From Lantana camara (Eukaryota > Streptophyta > Magnoliopsida > Lamiales > Verbenaceae): 64,000 nt of DNA. Position 1 is the stretch's first letter, and each line of letters opens with the position of its first letter. The notes under the pieces are model-generated. The model was not told the origin of the DNA. It ran no database searches and saw only the letters and a program-made list of their open reading frames with translations. The stretch covers positions 106,177,501 through 106,241,500 of the forward strand of contig CM074857.1 of NCBI GenBank assembly GCA_037501455.1. Direction: 5' to 3'. Shown here one piece after another: positions 35,001 to 47,000 of the stretch. A program made the position numbers and the translations under genes.

Positions 35001-38000
35001 GAATTTAAAGAAAAAACACAACTTCCATTTCCAAATGAACAAGACTATCCAGATTTGTCTAAACAAGAAATAGAAATCAAGTTCTGTCTAAATGACGGTA
35101 TAATGAAAGTTTCTTCTAAATTCAAATAAAACCAGTATCTAAATGAATCCTAAAAACACCAATAGCTTCCACTAAAGCTTTATTACCATTCCCTACTGTA
35201 GCACCCGAGCGCAAGGTGCCACATCCCCCGCACCGAGACCCAATCCGAATATGAAATGGACGATCCATACCCGAGCTAAATCACGGCGAACGGGGACATA
35301 CACACACTCTATGCTAGGCGGGACTAACCCTTGAACCATAAAATCAGGATAAACATTAAAGCGGAAGCAAAATTTGAACATTTATCATACATATATATCA
35401 TGAGAATCTAAGTTCCAAAAATAACCATATACAATGATCAAAAGTGCAATATGAAAGTGTAAGACCAAATACAAGAGCTAAAAGCGAATGTAAGACCTAT
35501 GACTCGAAAGCCCGCCTAGCCCCCTTGACACCTGCATAACACAACTGAAAACTAAATGGGTTCAGTCCAAAAGGGACTGGTGGGTATAAAAACAGGGCAT
35601 AAATATAATATATAACGGAATTTAAACAATCACATGCAAATTATAATCCCAAGCGAGGTTTTAGAAACGGTTCCCAAGTAGGTAAAATAGAGGAATCATC
35701 GGAAGGGATTATAATGATCAATTTTACAATAGGTCATTAGTGGCCCGACGAGTGGGCGTGCATCAACTCCAACCAACACCATGTGTAATTCAATAATCAT
35801 TCATTCATTAAGTCTTTCATGCATATCATTATTTTGTGCACAATCAATCGATTCTATTCAATCGGTCATATACACCTTCTTCCTCCGGGTTGGTGGCGGG
35901 TTTGCAAGGCCCATCCACCCATTCATTGACCATAAGGGGTTACATGACTCCCCAGATGGCACTCAGCTCCCTTTCCTCGCCAATCTCCTGACGAGGTCCG
36001 GTACCGCCGTTCATTTGTGGAACTAGTGTGAGGGTTTACCGTCAGCCCTTGCCTCCTCGGGTCCCCACTCACACCAAGCCCCTGGGCCCCATTCAGTGCA
36101 TAACATTCATTCATTCTCGCCAAAACATTTGGTAGGTTCATGAAAGAAGGGCTTTACGTTAAAACATTTACTCATCAAAATGACTCTATATACATATATA
36201 TTTTTGGCCGAAAACTTTTCACATTGGGGGATATATAGGGTCATCTTTCTACATAGAAGAGAAACCCACCTTAAACGACAAAAAAGAGAACACACGAGCC
36301 TCACGGGCCGGCCTCGTCTCCATCGGACTCAAAATCTGTGCAAGAAAGGTGAAGTGAGACTCAATATGACCAAATAAGACGCTCGGCAAATGTTATGATC
36401 GTGATATGAATGTATAAAAGCTAAATTATGTTATGAAAATGTTCATGTGCACTATTAAGGAATTTAAATCATATAATCAAACCATTCAATCATTCGTTCA
36501 CTTTCATTCGAATTCATAATTCCACATTTCCAATCAATTCAATTCAAGAATTTCAAATAGGATCAAAGCACAAGTTAAATCACATTTCTAATTAGAAAAT
36601 AGATAATTAAATACATTCAATTAAATCAAATAACATTTAACATTTAATAAACATATATAAATATATATAAGTATATATTATATTATATTATACTATTACT
36701 TAATTATATATATATAATATACATAAGCATGCATACGTACCAAAGTGCATGCAATTCCATGCACTAAATACCAATTTCACATGCATGCAAAATATATCCA
36801 AATATATATATAAAACATGTATGCATTACATAGTATATATATATGTATATAACGTACCAAATGCATGCATTCCCTAAATCATGCATGTAATACTATTTAT
36901 TTACATATATATATATGTATATATATATATAAACGTACAACAACAAGCAATAACAATGCATGCAATTTCATTCATAAAACAAAATGTACATACATGCAAA
37001 CATTCCTTAATCAACTTACATGAACTCACAGCAACACATGAAATTTCATGAAGAAAGGAATGAAAGGAAAAAGTATCAGCAGCAGTTCCACAACAACCCA
37101 GCAGCAGTTTCAGTCCAGAAACAATCACCCTTTTCATGCCTTACATGCATCACAACAACTCATGCAATACAAGCAAAGGAAAAAGAAGAAAAAGAAGCAG
37201 CAACAAGAAAATGCAGCAGCAGCAGTTACAGAAGTTAACAGCAGCAAACAGCCTTCAAGACGCAATCTCCCCGCCCGGGGAGATTTTCAAGCTCAAAGGT
37301 CCCCGCCCGGGGACTGCCATACAACGAAGCTTCTGTAAAGGGGCTCCCCGGCCGGGTACTTTCATGTACAAAATCTCCCCGGCCGGGGAGAGGCAACAGA
37401 AACCCAACGCAGCAGAAGCTCAAACTGATCCCCTGTTTCTTGCTTAAAACACCGCGGCAGCTAAAGCAATATTCAAGCAAGGTAGGCAGCAATACAAGGC
37501 ATGAAAGGCAGCACAAAATAGCCCTAATAAGTCACTAAAACTGACAGCAAAAAGCATGCAAACGCAGCAGGAGACAGCAGCTCAGATTAGTTTAAAAACA
37601 GGGCAGAACTCGCGAGGAAACAGAGCATGACTGATCCTTTTTATTTCCACAAATTCAAGTCAATTTAGGCTATCCAAAACACAGCAAAACAACACAAATT
37701 CAACGTATATAACAGTCCCAAAAGAGCTCAAACGTGTAAGGCAGTCATACGTGACCATTTCATGAAAGTTTCTCAAGGAGCCATAAATGATATCTCATAC
37801 ATACATCAACCACCATGTAATCAATGATCATAAATGAGAAGAGGATGTTAAAACAATCGTTTTCAGGCTTGGAATCAATCAAATTCATCAAGAAACGAAA
37901 GAGATCATCAAAAAGCTCTAAATCTAACTATTTCGATTTCAGCCAAGAAACTCATGAAACCATGCTCAAATTTGGGGATGAATGAATGAAAATGACTCAT

Positions 38001-39895
38001 ATTGAATGTACATAACATATCCAAGCTTACCTTGTGGATTAATGGAGGTTTGGAAGAGATTTGAGCTTGAATCTCCAAGGATTGGCTTGAGCTACGGGAT
38101 TTTCTGGAACAGAGGAAGAATGGCTGAATTTCTCTAAGTGTTGAGGGTTATCTCGGTTTGGGGTGGATAAGGATAGTTAGAGGGTTGAGTTAGGGTTCCA
38201 AGGAATCAAACCATGGTTAATTTGATCAAGGTTTGAACAAGATATGGTCATTTTAGTAAAACATGGTCAGTTTCGTCGCCGTTTCATTTTTCGGTTGAAT
38301 TTCGGAGGTTCAAATGATTCCAGAAAAATATAAGGCTAAATTTATTAAACCCGAATCTTCGATATGAGTTCAACGAAGTTGACGGAACTCGATTCCGAGT
38401 TCCCGAGCTCAAGATATTAAATACGGAACCAAGGGTGCGCTAATTGCTCGTTAGCCCCCGACTTGAATTCCAAAATTAAAATAAATCCGAGACACATGCA
38501 AATGAACCCGAAAACACGAAACGAACATATATTCATATACAAGACACGTATAAGTCCAACATATTATTTGCACGAAATTTCGGTATCAATTCAAATAGAA
38601 ACGAAGCATGTAAACGTGGCTCATAAACAATGTAACAATAAAATTCATAACATTACAAATAATATAAAAATTAAATACGTATGTAATTTATAAATACATG
38701 CATGCACTAATTAAAATATAACATGCATGCAACAATTATGATTTAACAAATTCACTAATTAAATTCAATTAGCGCATTAATATATTAATATTATATAAAT
38801 TAATATCAATAAAACTTAAAATGTAATAATTAACAATATTAACATTAAATATATTTAACAAAATAAAATTAAATATATAAAACACGTATAAATAATTATT
38901 TCGCACAATTTGGTAACCACTTACGTCATGCTATATAACTAAAAAAAAACTGGGGCGTTACACCTACATAGATGTATCTTTCAGCATCAGTTGGTACTCG
39001 GCACCTTAGGCAATCCTGCATTGTGACACTTATGTGAGTAGTTGCACCCGTATCTATCCACCAAGTGTCACTAGGTACTAAAGCCAAATTAACTTCTAAA
39101 CAAACAAAGTTGGGAAGTTTACCTTTCTTTTCACACCAGATGACGTATTTGGGACAATCCTTCTTTATATGATCAGATTTCTTGCAAAAGTAACAGGAAA
39201 TAACCGAAATTCTGTTTATTTTGCATCTTAGGTTGGGTTGTCCCAAATCCTGTAGTTTCCTTATCCTTATTCCTTTTCCTCTTATTGGTGGTAGACCTAA
39301 CCTTAGAATTCATAGCCAAATGAGCACTTTCAGTCCTATCTTGTTACAGTCCTATCATTTAGAGTCCATTTCTCATTTTGAGTATTATAGGAGATTTTAA
39401 ATGGATTAAATTGTGCAGGAAATGAGATCAGGACCAAGTGCACAAGTATGTCATCCGAAACCTCAAGCTTTAAGCCCTTAAGTCTCGTCACAAGATTAGA
39501 CATCTCCATGATGTACTCCCTTATGTTTCCCTTACCTTTATACCGCATAGAAACCAGCTTACTAAGAGTAGTGCTAGTCTCAACCTTTTCATTAGTATGG
39601 AATCGGTTTGCTATATGGTCAAGGAAACTTTTGGCATTTTCTTGATCAGGAATACCACCCCTTATGGCTTCTGGAATTAAGCGCCTCATGATCATCAAAC
39701 TCATGCGATTTGATCGCTCCCACTTCTTGTATGCGGATCTCTGTACAGCGGTGCTAGTATCAGTGAGATCCGCAGGGTGATCAAACCTTAATGTATGATC
39801 GAGATCCGCACAACCAAGCATAATCATTACATGCTCTTTTCATTGCTTGAAGTTAGAACCGTTAAGCTCAGGGATGTTCAAGTTGGCAGATAAAG
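32048..39895 (-). pseudogene. Copia gag-pol relic, interrupted
   Basis: Gag begins near 39895 with the phrase LNIPELNGSNFK, then an in-frame TGA where Trp is usual (39842 region), and continues 39827-39336 with RLIPEAIRGGIPD and LISFPAQFNPFKISY, a UBN2-type Gag. At 39246-38968 come the knuckle CYFCKKSDHIKKDC and protease WWIDTGATTHIS. The reading is cut after RYIYVG by the nested LTR and resumes at 35191 with GNGNKALVEAIG. Integrase follows (34966-34155: [30 protein letters not shown]), then reverse transcriptase (33567-32671: LVLYVDDNLL) and RNase H (about 32620-32048: SDSDYVGCLDSRRS). Several frameshifts and stops are present, so it is inactive. Confidence 0.85.
35197..38962 (-). mobile_element. 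Solo LTR of a large gypsy element (Tekay/Del-like), 5-bp target duplication
   Basis: The insertion starts TGTAGCACCC and ends GGGGCGTTACA on the plus strand and is flanked by CCTAC at 35192-35196 and 38963-38967. It is 3766 bp, without pol genes. Read on the minus strand it begins TGTAACGCCCC, the usual opening of Tekay-type LTRs, which are this long. It holds an AT-rich part with TA runs (36650-36930), CAG-rich stretches (37080-37250) and four GC palindromes of the type CTCCCCGCCCGGGGAG at 37266-37390. The coding-looking frames in it are low-complexity. Lineage is inferred. Confidence 0.85.
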
Positions 39896-40672
39896 AAGAC
39901 ACTATAAAAGAAAATAATATGCTCACAATTAATTTAACATCGAGACATGCATATACAAAGATAAAACCAAATATCAAAATATATATGCACTGGTGGGCCC
40001 ATCTCAAGATACCTAGCACAACATTATTATTTAGTCTTTGGACAGAAATAACAATTTGTAAGTGGTACTCTCAAATATAATCAAGAATATTGATATCAAA
40101 AAATGGCCTCACAATATGTCTTTCTCTGGACCGACACATTGTAAGCATGTTAACATAAATGTATCACATATTCATGACTATCATTATCTGGCCAAAACAA
40201 TCTTCCTTTGTGCCGATTATTTCGCATAGATAGCAAAAGATAACTTAATTAATAAAAATTAATTAAATTTTACCTAATAGAGGTTACTTTGGCAACATAT
40301 TAGTTCAATCTAATTAATTTTCATAAATGCCGAAACATGATTGCATATAATCTGAAACTTAACAAAAGTCTGAATCAATAATAATCGTAATTAATCACAA
40401 AAGAATTGGCTATTAAATAGTTCAAGCTCCAAATTAATTCTTGGTTGCAATTCAGAATAGCAGACTAATACGACAATCACATTCTCAAATTAACTGGATG
40501 ATATGCAAAACGAGAGAAGGACTTTCTATAACATTTGTACATATAAAACAAATCTCACTCATCTCAATGCATACAACAATACATACACAAATTGAACAAC
40601 ATATTTCATATGCAAACAACAAATATCAACCAGCAGCACCAAAGTCAATCATCAATCCATGTCTCGGCCATA
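39896..40672 (-). other. Presumed untranslated leader of the split copia element
   Basis: This AT-rich, non-coding stretch lies directly upstream of the copia Gag frame on the minus strand. Words such as TTCGGC recur through this stretch and continue into the repeat at 40673-41328, which suggests one continuous leader. No primer site or LTR boundary was found. Confidence 0.4.
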
Positions 40673-41328
40673 TAACATATAATAAGAAAAGAGCTCCTTT
40701 GCACATGAATATACAATTAGGAATTCAACAAATATGTAACTTCATGCTTTTCGGCCGACAACAGTTATAAAACAAACCAATTAACCGAACCAATTTATCA
40801 AGAAACAAATCTATCTTCTTCATAGGTTTCGGCAACAAGAGAAATATATAAATCCCATCCGAATCGATTCAGGTGATTATACAACCGAACCACTATATCA
40901 AGCAATAAATCTGTTCATAGATAAACATATTAAAATTTTCGATCTATTTGTTATCTATGATGCACGGACACTGTTGTTATCTATGTTGAAGGATTAGGAT
41001 TTGGGACTAAATTGAATTATTCCAAAAGTACGAAACTAAATTGGCGAGGGATCTATCATGTGGGACTAAATTGATAATTTGGCCCAGATTGTTTAATTCA
41101 TCCTGTCGAATGATCCAACTTGTAATTTGTAGATATGATTTTGGGCTTTTTAAATCTCATACTACAATTTCTAATTTGATGAAATTATAGGACAATGACG
41201 GGTCGGAATTGGTGATGGGTCAACCGAAATGACACGTCACACGACACGTGGCAAAATGGCTTAAAATGATGCAAAATGGCTCGCAAATTAGATTCATCTC
41301 TAAACCATCTTCCTGAATGGGTGGTGAA
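40673..41328 (+). repeat. Direct repeat, left copy (about 650 bp)
   Basis: From TAACATATAATAAG to CATCTTCCTGAATG this matches 49792-50438 with only scattered differences (by eye about 15-20). The left edge of the match falls exactly where a Helitron end adjoins the other copy. The preceding base here is A, as in an unoccupied A-T insertion site. Confidence 0.8.
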
Positions 41329-41672
41329 CATCCATCGAGATAGTTACACATTCTATGTTGGCCATTAACTGATGTTGGCCTACTTCATCATCGCCGAGAA
41401 CGAATCTGTTGGCCAGGAGGGATACAATTTTATGCAGAAAATGTTGTTGTCATGTGATCTTCCTCCGGAGAGAGAACATGAACGAAGTGATGGTTCTTAT
41501 GCCTATTGAGAGTTATAAATTAAACTTTTAAGATCCTTTGGGACTTAATTTACTTCTTGTGAGTTTAGTCGATGTGAATCTTATTCTGAAAGATTTGATT
41601 TTGTTCTAAAAACTTTTATTTTGAAAGGTGTTTTTCTATAAAATGGAGAGATGTATGTTGAGTTCATTAATT

Positions 41673-41718
<46 letters not shown>

Positions 41719-42295
41719 TTATTTTTTCTTCGCCCAATTTTTTTCTAAATTCTACGCATTTTTCATATCTTTTTAAGTGTATTTCAGTTTATCTTATTTT
41801 AAGTTTGTGGTTTTTAAATTATTATTTTGTCCATCTTCACCATATTATTAATTATGAAATAGTAATAACTTTTTTTTTGTTTTGTACTTATTTTTTCTTC
41901 GCCCAATTTTTTTCTAAATTCTACGCATTTTTCATATCTTTTTAAGTGTATTTCAATTTATCTTATTTTAAGTTTGTGGTTTTTAAATTATTATTTTGTC
42001 CATCTTCACCGTATTATTAATTATGAAATAGTAATAACTTTTTTTTTTGTTTTATATTATTTCAGTGTTTGATATATATATATATATATATATATGAATT
42101 TAAATAGATGTTTTTTAGTGTAGTTGGGAAACCATCATTAATCATCTTTTAAAATAATAAATATCTTTTTAAATCTTATTTAAAAGTTATATTTAATTTT
42201 GAGTCTTTAAGGGCAACATCTTATGGGCAATTTTTTCTTTTCTCAAAGAAGACATCTTTTGGATGAAGAAAATAATTAATAACTTTAATTCAAGT
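41329..42295. other. Non-coding segment left of the LINE, with tandem duplication
   Basis: At 41334-41510 a frame (YFIIAENESVGQEGYN, then LPPEREHERSDG) has only one stop in about 55 codons and could be a captured gene scrap, but I do not recognise it. (TA)n lies at 41683-41717 and 42071-42096. Two copies of a 169-bp unit, starting ACTTATTTTTTCTTCGCCC, stand in tandem at 41716-41884 and 41885-42054. This and 48147-49791 together may be the body of a Helitron into which the LINE jumped. Confidence 0.5.
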
Positions 42296-42322
42296 ATTAT
42301 GGATTTTTCCTTGGCATTGAAG

Positions 42323-43978
42323 ATGGCGAAAGAAAACTTTCCCCCACTCTCTAGTGAGGAGTTCGACCTAATGCGGCGGAGCACCAAAAAATGCAAGCGA
42401 AATTTCGATCAAACGTCAGATTCAACAATGGAATTCAACCTAGAGCCTTTGAACATGGAGACGCCAAAACCAACAGCGGAAGGGGCATACTTGAATTCCC
42501 TTGTGGGAAAGAAAACAATGGCCAACCCTAAATTCAAAGAGGGCAGTAGAGATATGGAGAGAATCACCATAGTAGAACCGACTGAGGAGTTTCCATACCC
42601 CAGGATAGTGCTTGATGAAGACTACGCAGAAGAGATCCGGAATGAATGGCGGGATACAGTTATTCTGAGGATACTTGGGCGCAATCTCAACGCCAATCTG
42701 CTTGCGGCCAGATTGGATCGTATGTGGCAACTAAAAGGCGAATATGATCTCATTGAACTTGGCCACGGATGCTATGTCCTCAAAACCCTTGATCATGAAA
42801 AGGCGACGATGATATTGACTGAAGGACCGTGGGTTATCAATGGCTGCTATCTCGTCGTCCGAAAGTGGATTCCGAATTTCCAACCCTCCAAGGATTGCAT
42901 TACATCTACCATCGCTTGGGTCAGGATTGCCGAATTGCCTTTGGAATATTACAAGGAACCCATCCTGCAGCAAATCGCAAGTGCGATCGGGTCCCCAATA
43001 AAAATCGACACAAAGACTTATTATGGCATCAAAGGGAAGTTTGCTCGAGTTTGTGTCCAATTGGATCTCGAAAAGCCTCTAAGGAGCGCGATTGAAGTGG
43101 GGGATAGACTCCTCCAGCTTAGCTATGAGAACTTACCGGCAATATGTTTTACTTGTGGTAAAGTAGGACATAGGTTGGAGACATGTCCGTCTAAGCCTAT
43201 ATGCACCAAGGTGAACGAACCTCAGGCCCTAGAACAATCTGAAGTGGACACTACAATGTCTTCCGAAGCCCCTGCCTATGGGCCGTGGATGCTCGCCAAG
43301 AATGGAAGAGGTCAAAAACAACGACAGCCCGCTACTGGCGGCGCGTCCCAGAAAACATCCATGAAGAAACCGAATATGATGGGGAACAAATTCGAAATCT
43401 TCTCCAATCCCGAATTCAATGGGCAAGATGATGAGATTGCAAATAACACGGTGGAGTTACCTATCCCAAATGGTAAGTTCTCGGCAGGGTCAACGCAAGA
43501 GAAGAATTGGACGAAATCAAGAAAAGAAAATCCGAGAAAATATCGGAGCCAGAATAAAAGAGATTCTGTGAATCTGGCAAAATCGAACCCGTCTAATGAG
43601 CATGACACCATCCAACCAACACTGACTCGCCCACCTCCTCGTGAGATCACGAACAACAAGTTAGGAACTGGTGAAGAACTACAGTCTCTCAACCCTATCG
43701 AGAGTGACCACCGTTCGGGAAAGCAACCGCTTGTCGATGATGGAGAAGACGGTGACAGAGACGGCTTGCCACATACCTATGAATATGAACCTCCCTTTCG
43801 CGAGGATCGTAGCTATCACCCCGCATTTCCGCCAGATAAAGACCCGTATGAACTCGACTCTGATACCGAACCTGGGGATGGGGTACAAAATGAACATCGG
43901 ACTCCCGAAATCGGAGAACCGGCTGCAATGCAGCTCGATGCTTCAACTAGCGCTGTTGCTGAGCGGCTTCCCCATTGA
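42323..43978 (+). CDS. LINE ORF1 protein, DUF4283 plus CCHC zinc knuckle
   Basis: The frame of 551 codons starts at the ATG of MAKENFPPLSS, 12 bp into the element; an ATG at 42263 lies upstream of the target duplication and is host sequence. Residues about 90-250 form the DUF4283-type RNA-binding region, with RNEWRDTVILRILGRNLN, GCYVLKTLDHEKATMIL and GPWVINGCYLVVRKW. A CCHC knuckle, CFTCGKVGHRLETC, follows at about residues 276-289. The C-terminal half is polar, low-complexity and probably disordered. ORF1 of L1-type elements coats the transcript and forms the particle used in target-primed reverse transcription. ORF2 starts 28 bp downstream on the same transcript. The frame is intact. Confidence 0.88.
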   Translation: MAKENFPPLSSEEFDLMRRSTKKCKRNFDQTSDSTMEFNLEPLNMETPKPTAEGAYLNSLVGKKTMANPKFKEGSRDMERITIVEPTEEFPYPRIVLDEDYAEEIRNEWRDTVILRILGRNLNANLLAARLDRMWQLKGEYDLIELGHGCYVLKTLDHEKATMILTEGPWVINGCYLVVRKWIPNFQPSKDCITSTIAWVRIAELPLEYYKEPILQQIASAIGSPIKIDTKTYYGIKGKFARVCVQLDLEKPLRSAIEVGDRLLQLSYENLPAICFTCGKVGHRLETCPSKPICTKVNEPQALEQSEVDTTMSSEAPAYGPWMLAKNGRGQKQRQPATGGASQKTSMKKPNMMGNKFEIFSNPEFNGQDDEIANNTVELPIPNGKFSAGSTQEKNWTKSRKENPRKYRSQNKRDSVNLAKSNPSNEHDTIQPTLTRPPPREITNNKLGTGEELQSLNPIESDHRSGKQPLVDDGEDGDRDGLPHTYEYEPPFREDRSYHPAFPPDKDPYELDSDTEPGDGVQNEHRTPEIGEPAAMQLDASTSAVAERLPH

Positions 43979-44006
43979 GAAGCACATTACTGCCCGAGAC
44001 TTCAAT

Positions 44007-47000
44007 ATGTCACCAATGAAAGTAATTTCATGGAATTGTAATGGAACCGGCAACGATGAATTTCGTTGTCATTTACGCGAATTGATTCAGGAGCATCAGC
44101 CAGATTTGGTGTTTTTACTTGAGACAAGGGTTTCCGACGGACGTGCTGAGGAGCTTTCTACGCGTCTCGGTTTCACTAATGTCTGTCGAGCACCGACGAA
44201 TGGTAGAGAAGGGGGGATCTGGCTTCTCTGGAATGAAAGTAATATCCACGTTCAAATTATTGAAACCTCTACGCAGGCTATCCATGCACGTGTGGGGACG
44301 AGAAATAATGATTGGATTTGTTCAGGGATATATGCGAGTCCTTCGGCTGGTCGGAGAACGGAACTTTGGCATGATCTCAATCTATTTAGTCAGACGGTGT
44401 CTGAACCTTGGATGCTCACCGGGGACTTTAATGATATCAAATGTCCAAGTGAGAAGAGTGGTGGTAATCAGGCGAGTTGGCGAAAGTGTGATAAATTCAG
44501 GGAAGCTTTTGAAAGTTGCAACCTAATGGATATGGAAGCAAAAGGGCCCCTGTTCATGTGGGAAGGTGTGGTGAATGGGGGAATACTGGTGCGAGAAAGG
44601 TTGGACCGCGTATTAGCTACAGAACAATGGTGCCAACGTTTTCCGGACAATGTGGCTAAAGTGCTCCCGAGAACACATTCAGATCACAACCCGATCCTTA
44701 CCGATACGTTGGGCGGTGCACGTACTCCAGTAAGAAAGCCATTCCGCTTTGAAGCGGCGTGGGATTCGCACCCGGGGTGTCGGGAATTAATTCAGTCGAT
44801 TTGGGAGAGACACAAAAATTTCGAGGCTGCGATGGGAAAGCTTCCGGAGGCTCTTAGAGATTGGAATAGGGATGTGTTCGGTAACATATTCAGAAGGAAA
44901 CGTAATTTAAGAGCCAGGCTAGGCGGAATTCAGAAAATTGCTTACCAGCGGCTGCATGAGAATCTGAGACATCTCGAGACTGAGCTACTGAAGGAGCTAA
45001 GTGATGTGCTTAAACAGGAAGAAGTATTATGGTTTCAAAAATCACGCATCAATTGGTTGAAGCATGGTGATCGTAATACGAAATTTTTTCACCTCTCAAC
45101 CTTGACTCGTAGACGACGTAATAAGATTCAGACTCTTTGCATTGATGGGAACTGGAGCACTGATGTAGAAGCCTTAAAAACACATGTATATGAATACTTT
45201 CAGGGCTTATTTACAGGAGATGATGGGTCAATACAGGACACTCTTGCACGCAGCCCGCTACAACGTACTATTTCTCTAGAAACTGCAACGTAGCTGCTAA
45301 CCCCTATTTCGAAAGAGGAAATACAAAGAGTGGTGAATTCTATGAATGGCTACAAAGCACATGGACCAGACGGGTGCCAGGCGCTGTTTTATCAACAGTA
45401 TTGGGAGATGGTGGGAGATTCGGTGTACGAGTATCTTAACAAGTGCTTTAAATCCCATAATATCCTAGACGAAATGGGTCATGCTTATATTTGCTTAATC
45501 CCCAAGGTTACTAACCCAAAAGATGCAAGCGAGTTTAGACCCATCGCTCTATGCAACGTGATTTTGAAAATCCTCACGAAACTGATTGTGGCTAGAGTCA
45601 AGCCTCATATCACCGATATCGTGGGGCCACATCAAAGCTCTTTTATTCCTGGTCGGAGTACACTTGATAATGTGTTAACGATCAAAGAAACCATGCACTC
45701 GCTGAAACGATCCAAAAGCAGAGTGGGAGGTATGTTGCTGAAACTTGATTTAGAGAAAGCTTATGATAAGGTGAATTGGAGGTTCCTGGATGAGACACTA
45801 CATTTCTTCGGTTTCCCCGATGAGTTAGTGAAATTGATAATGAGTGGCGTCAAAAGCGTGAGGCCACAGATTCTTTGGAACGGGGACCCGACTGATAAAA
45901 TTACTCCCAACTGCGGGCTCAGACAAGGCGATCCACTATCGCCCTATCTCTTCGTCCTTTGCATGGAGAGGCTTGGGTATATGATTGAGGAAACGGTGAT
46001 ATATAAGAGATGGCAGGCTCCTGGAATATGTCAAGGAGCCCTGAAGATTAGTCATTTGTTCTTCGCGGATGATATAATTCTGATAGCTAAAGCTACCTTG
46101 GATAATGCTAAAGTTATTAAAGATGTCATGAATTGCTTTTGTCAAGCATCAGGCTTACGCATCAACTATAGAAAGTCTAAGCTATGGTTCTCTCCTAGTT
46201 CGGACATCTCTAAACGGGCTGATATTGTCCGTGAGCTTGAGATTGAAGAAACTGATAATGTGGGGCGCTACCTTGGCGTACAATTGGGGAGCAGCGGTCA
46301 TTCCAATGAAGTTTTCAGTAGCGTGATTGAACGGGTTCAAAACAAACTCACTATGTGGAAAGCTAAAAATCTCAACATGGCGGGGAGGCTCACGCTTATC
46401 CAATCTGTGACTTCTAGCATACCGGTTTATCATATGCACTCGACGTGGTTCCCGATGAACGTCTGCAAGAAGCTTGATCAAATTAATCGTAATTTCCTCT
46501 GGTCTACGGACGCTTCCCGGCGAAGGACACATTTGGTTGGGTGGAACAAGATTATTCGTAAGAAAAGCGAAGGAGGGCTCGGTATCAAGGAGGCCCGGAA
46601 AAACAATATTGCGATGTTAGCAAAATCCGGATGGCGTATTCTGAAGAATGCAGACTCGATGTGGGGACGGATTTTTCAAGCTAAGTACTTAAGCAACGTA
46701 GATGTTCTTGATCATGCCCCCAAGGCGACAGCTTCTCAGTGTTGGAAGGGAATCTGCCGAAGTTTGCACTCAGTGCATGGAATGGTTAGATGGCGGATAG
46801 GCAATGGCAAAGTGATTCAGTTGTGGGATGATCTATGGCTGAACAAAGGAAGGCTACGTGATGTGATCCCTGAGCCAATTGTGGAAGAGGAGAAAGATTT
46901 AATGGTCAGTGATGTGTTGACTGATGATCAAAGATGGGATTTTAGGAAGATCAAAACTAATATACCAAGTGTAATTAAGAACCTCATCATGGGAACCCCA

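Larger units (their letters stand above)
31000..40672 (-). mobile_element. Ty1-copia element split by a solo gypsy LTR
   Basis: From high to low coordinates: presumed leader (39900-40672 and perhaps the repeat to 41328), Gag, zinc knuckle and protease (to 38968), then after the nested LTR (35197-38962) integrase, reverse transcriptase and RNase H (35191-32048), a purine tract and the 3' LTR. The 5' LTR is not recognised. The purine tract AAGTGGGAG is like that of the young copia element at the right end of the window, as is the residue pattern around VKPIGCKWIFK, so the two may be related lineages. Confidence 0.8.

Noticed and set aside
37020..37516. Overlapping frames rich in Gln, Lys and Pro
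   Set aside because: They come from CAG-rich and GC-palindrome sequence of the solo LTR and appear in several frames on both strands.
41334..41510. Possible captured gene scrap
   Set aside because: One stop in about 55 codons is not strong evidence, and no family was recognised, so it is only mentioned.
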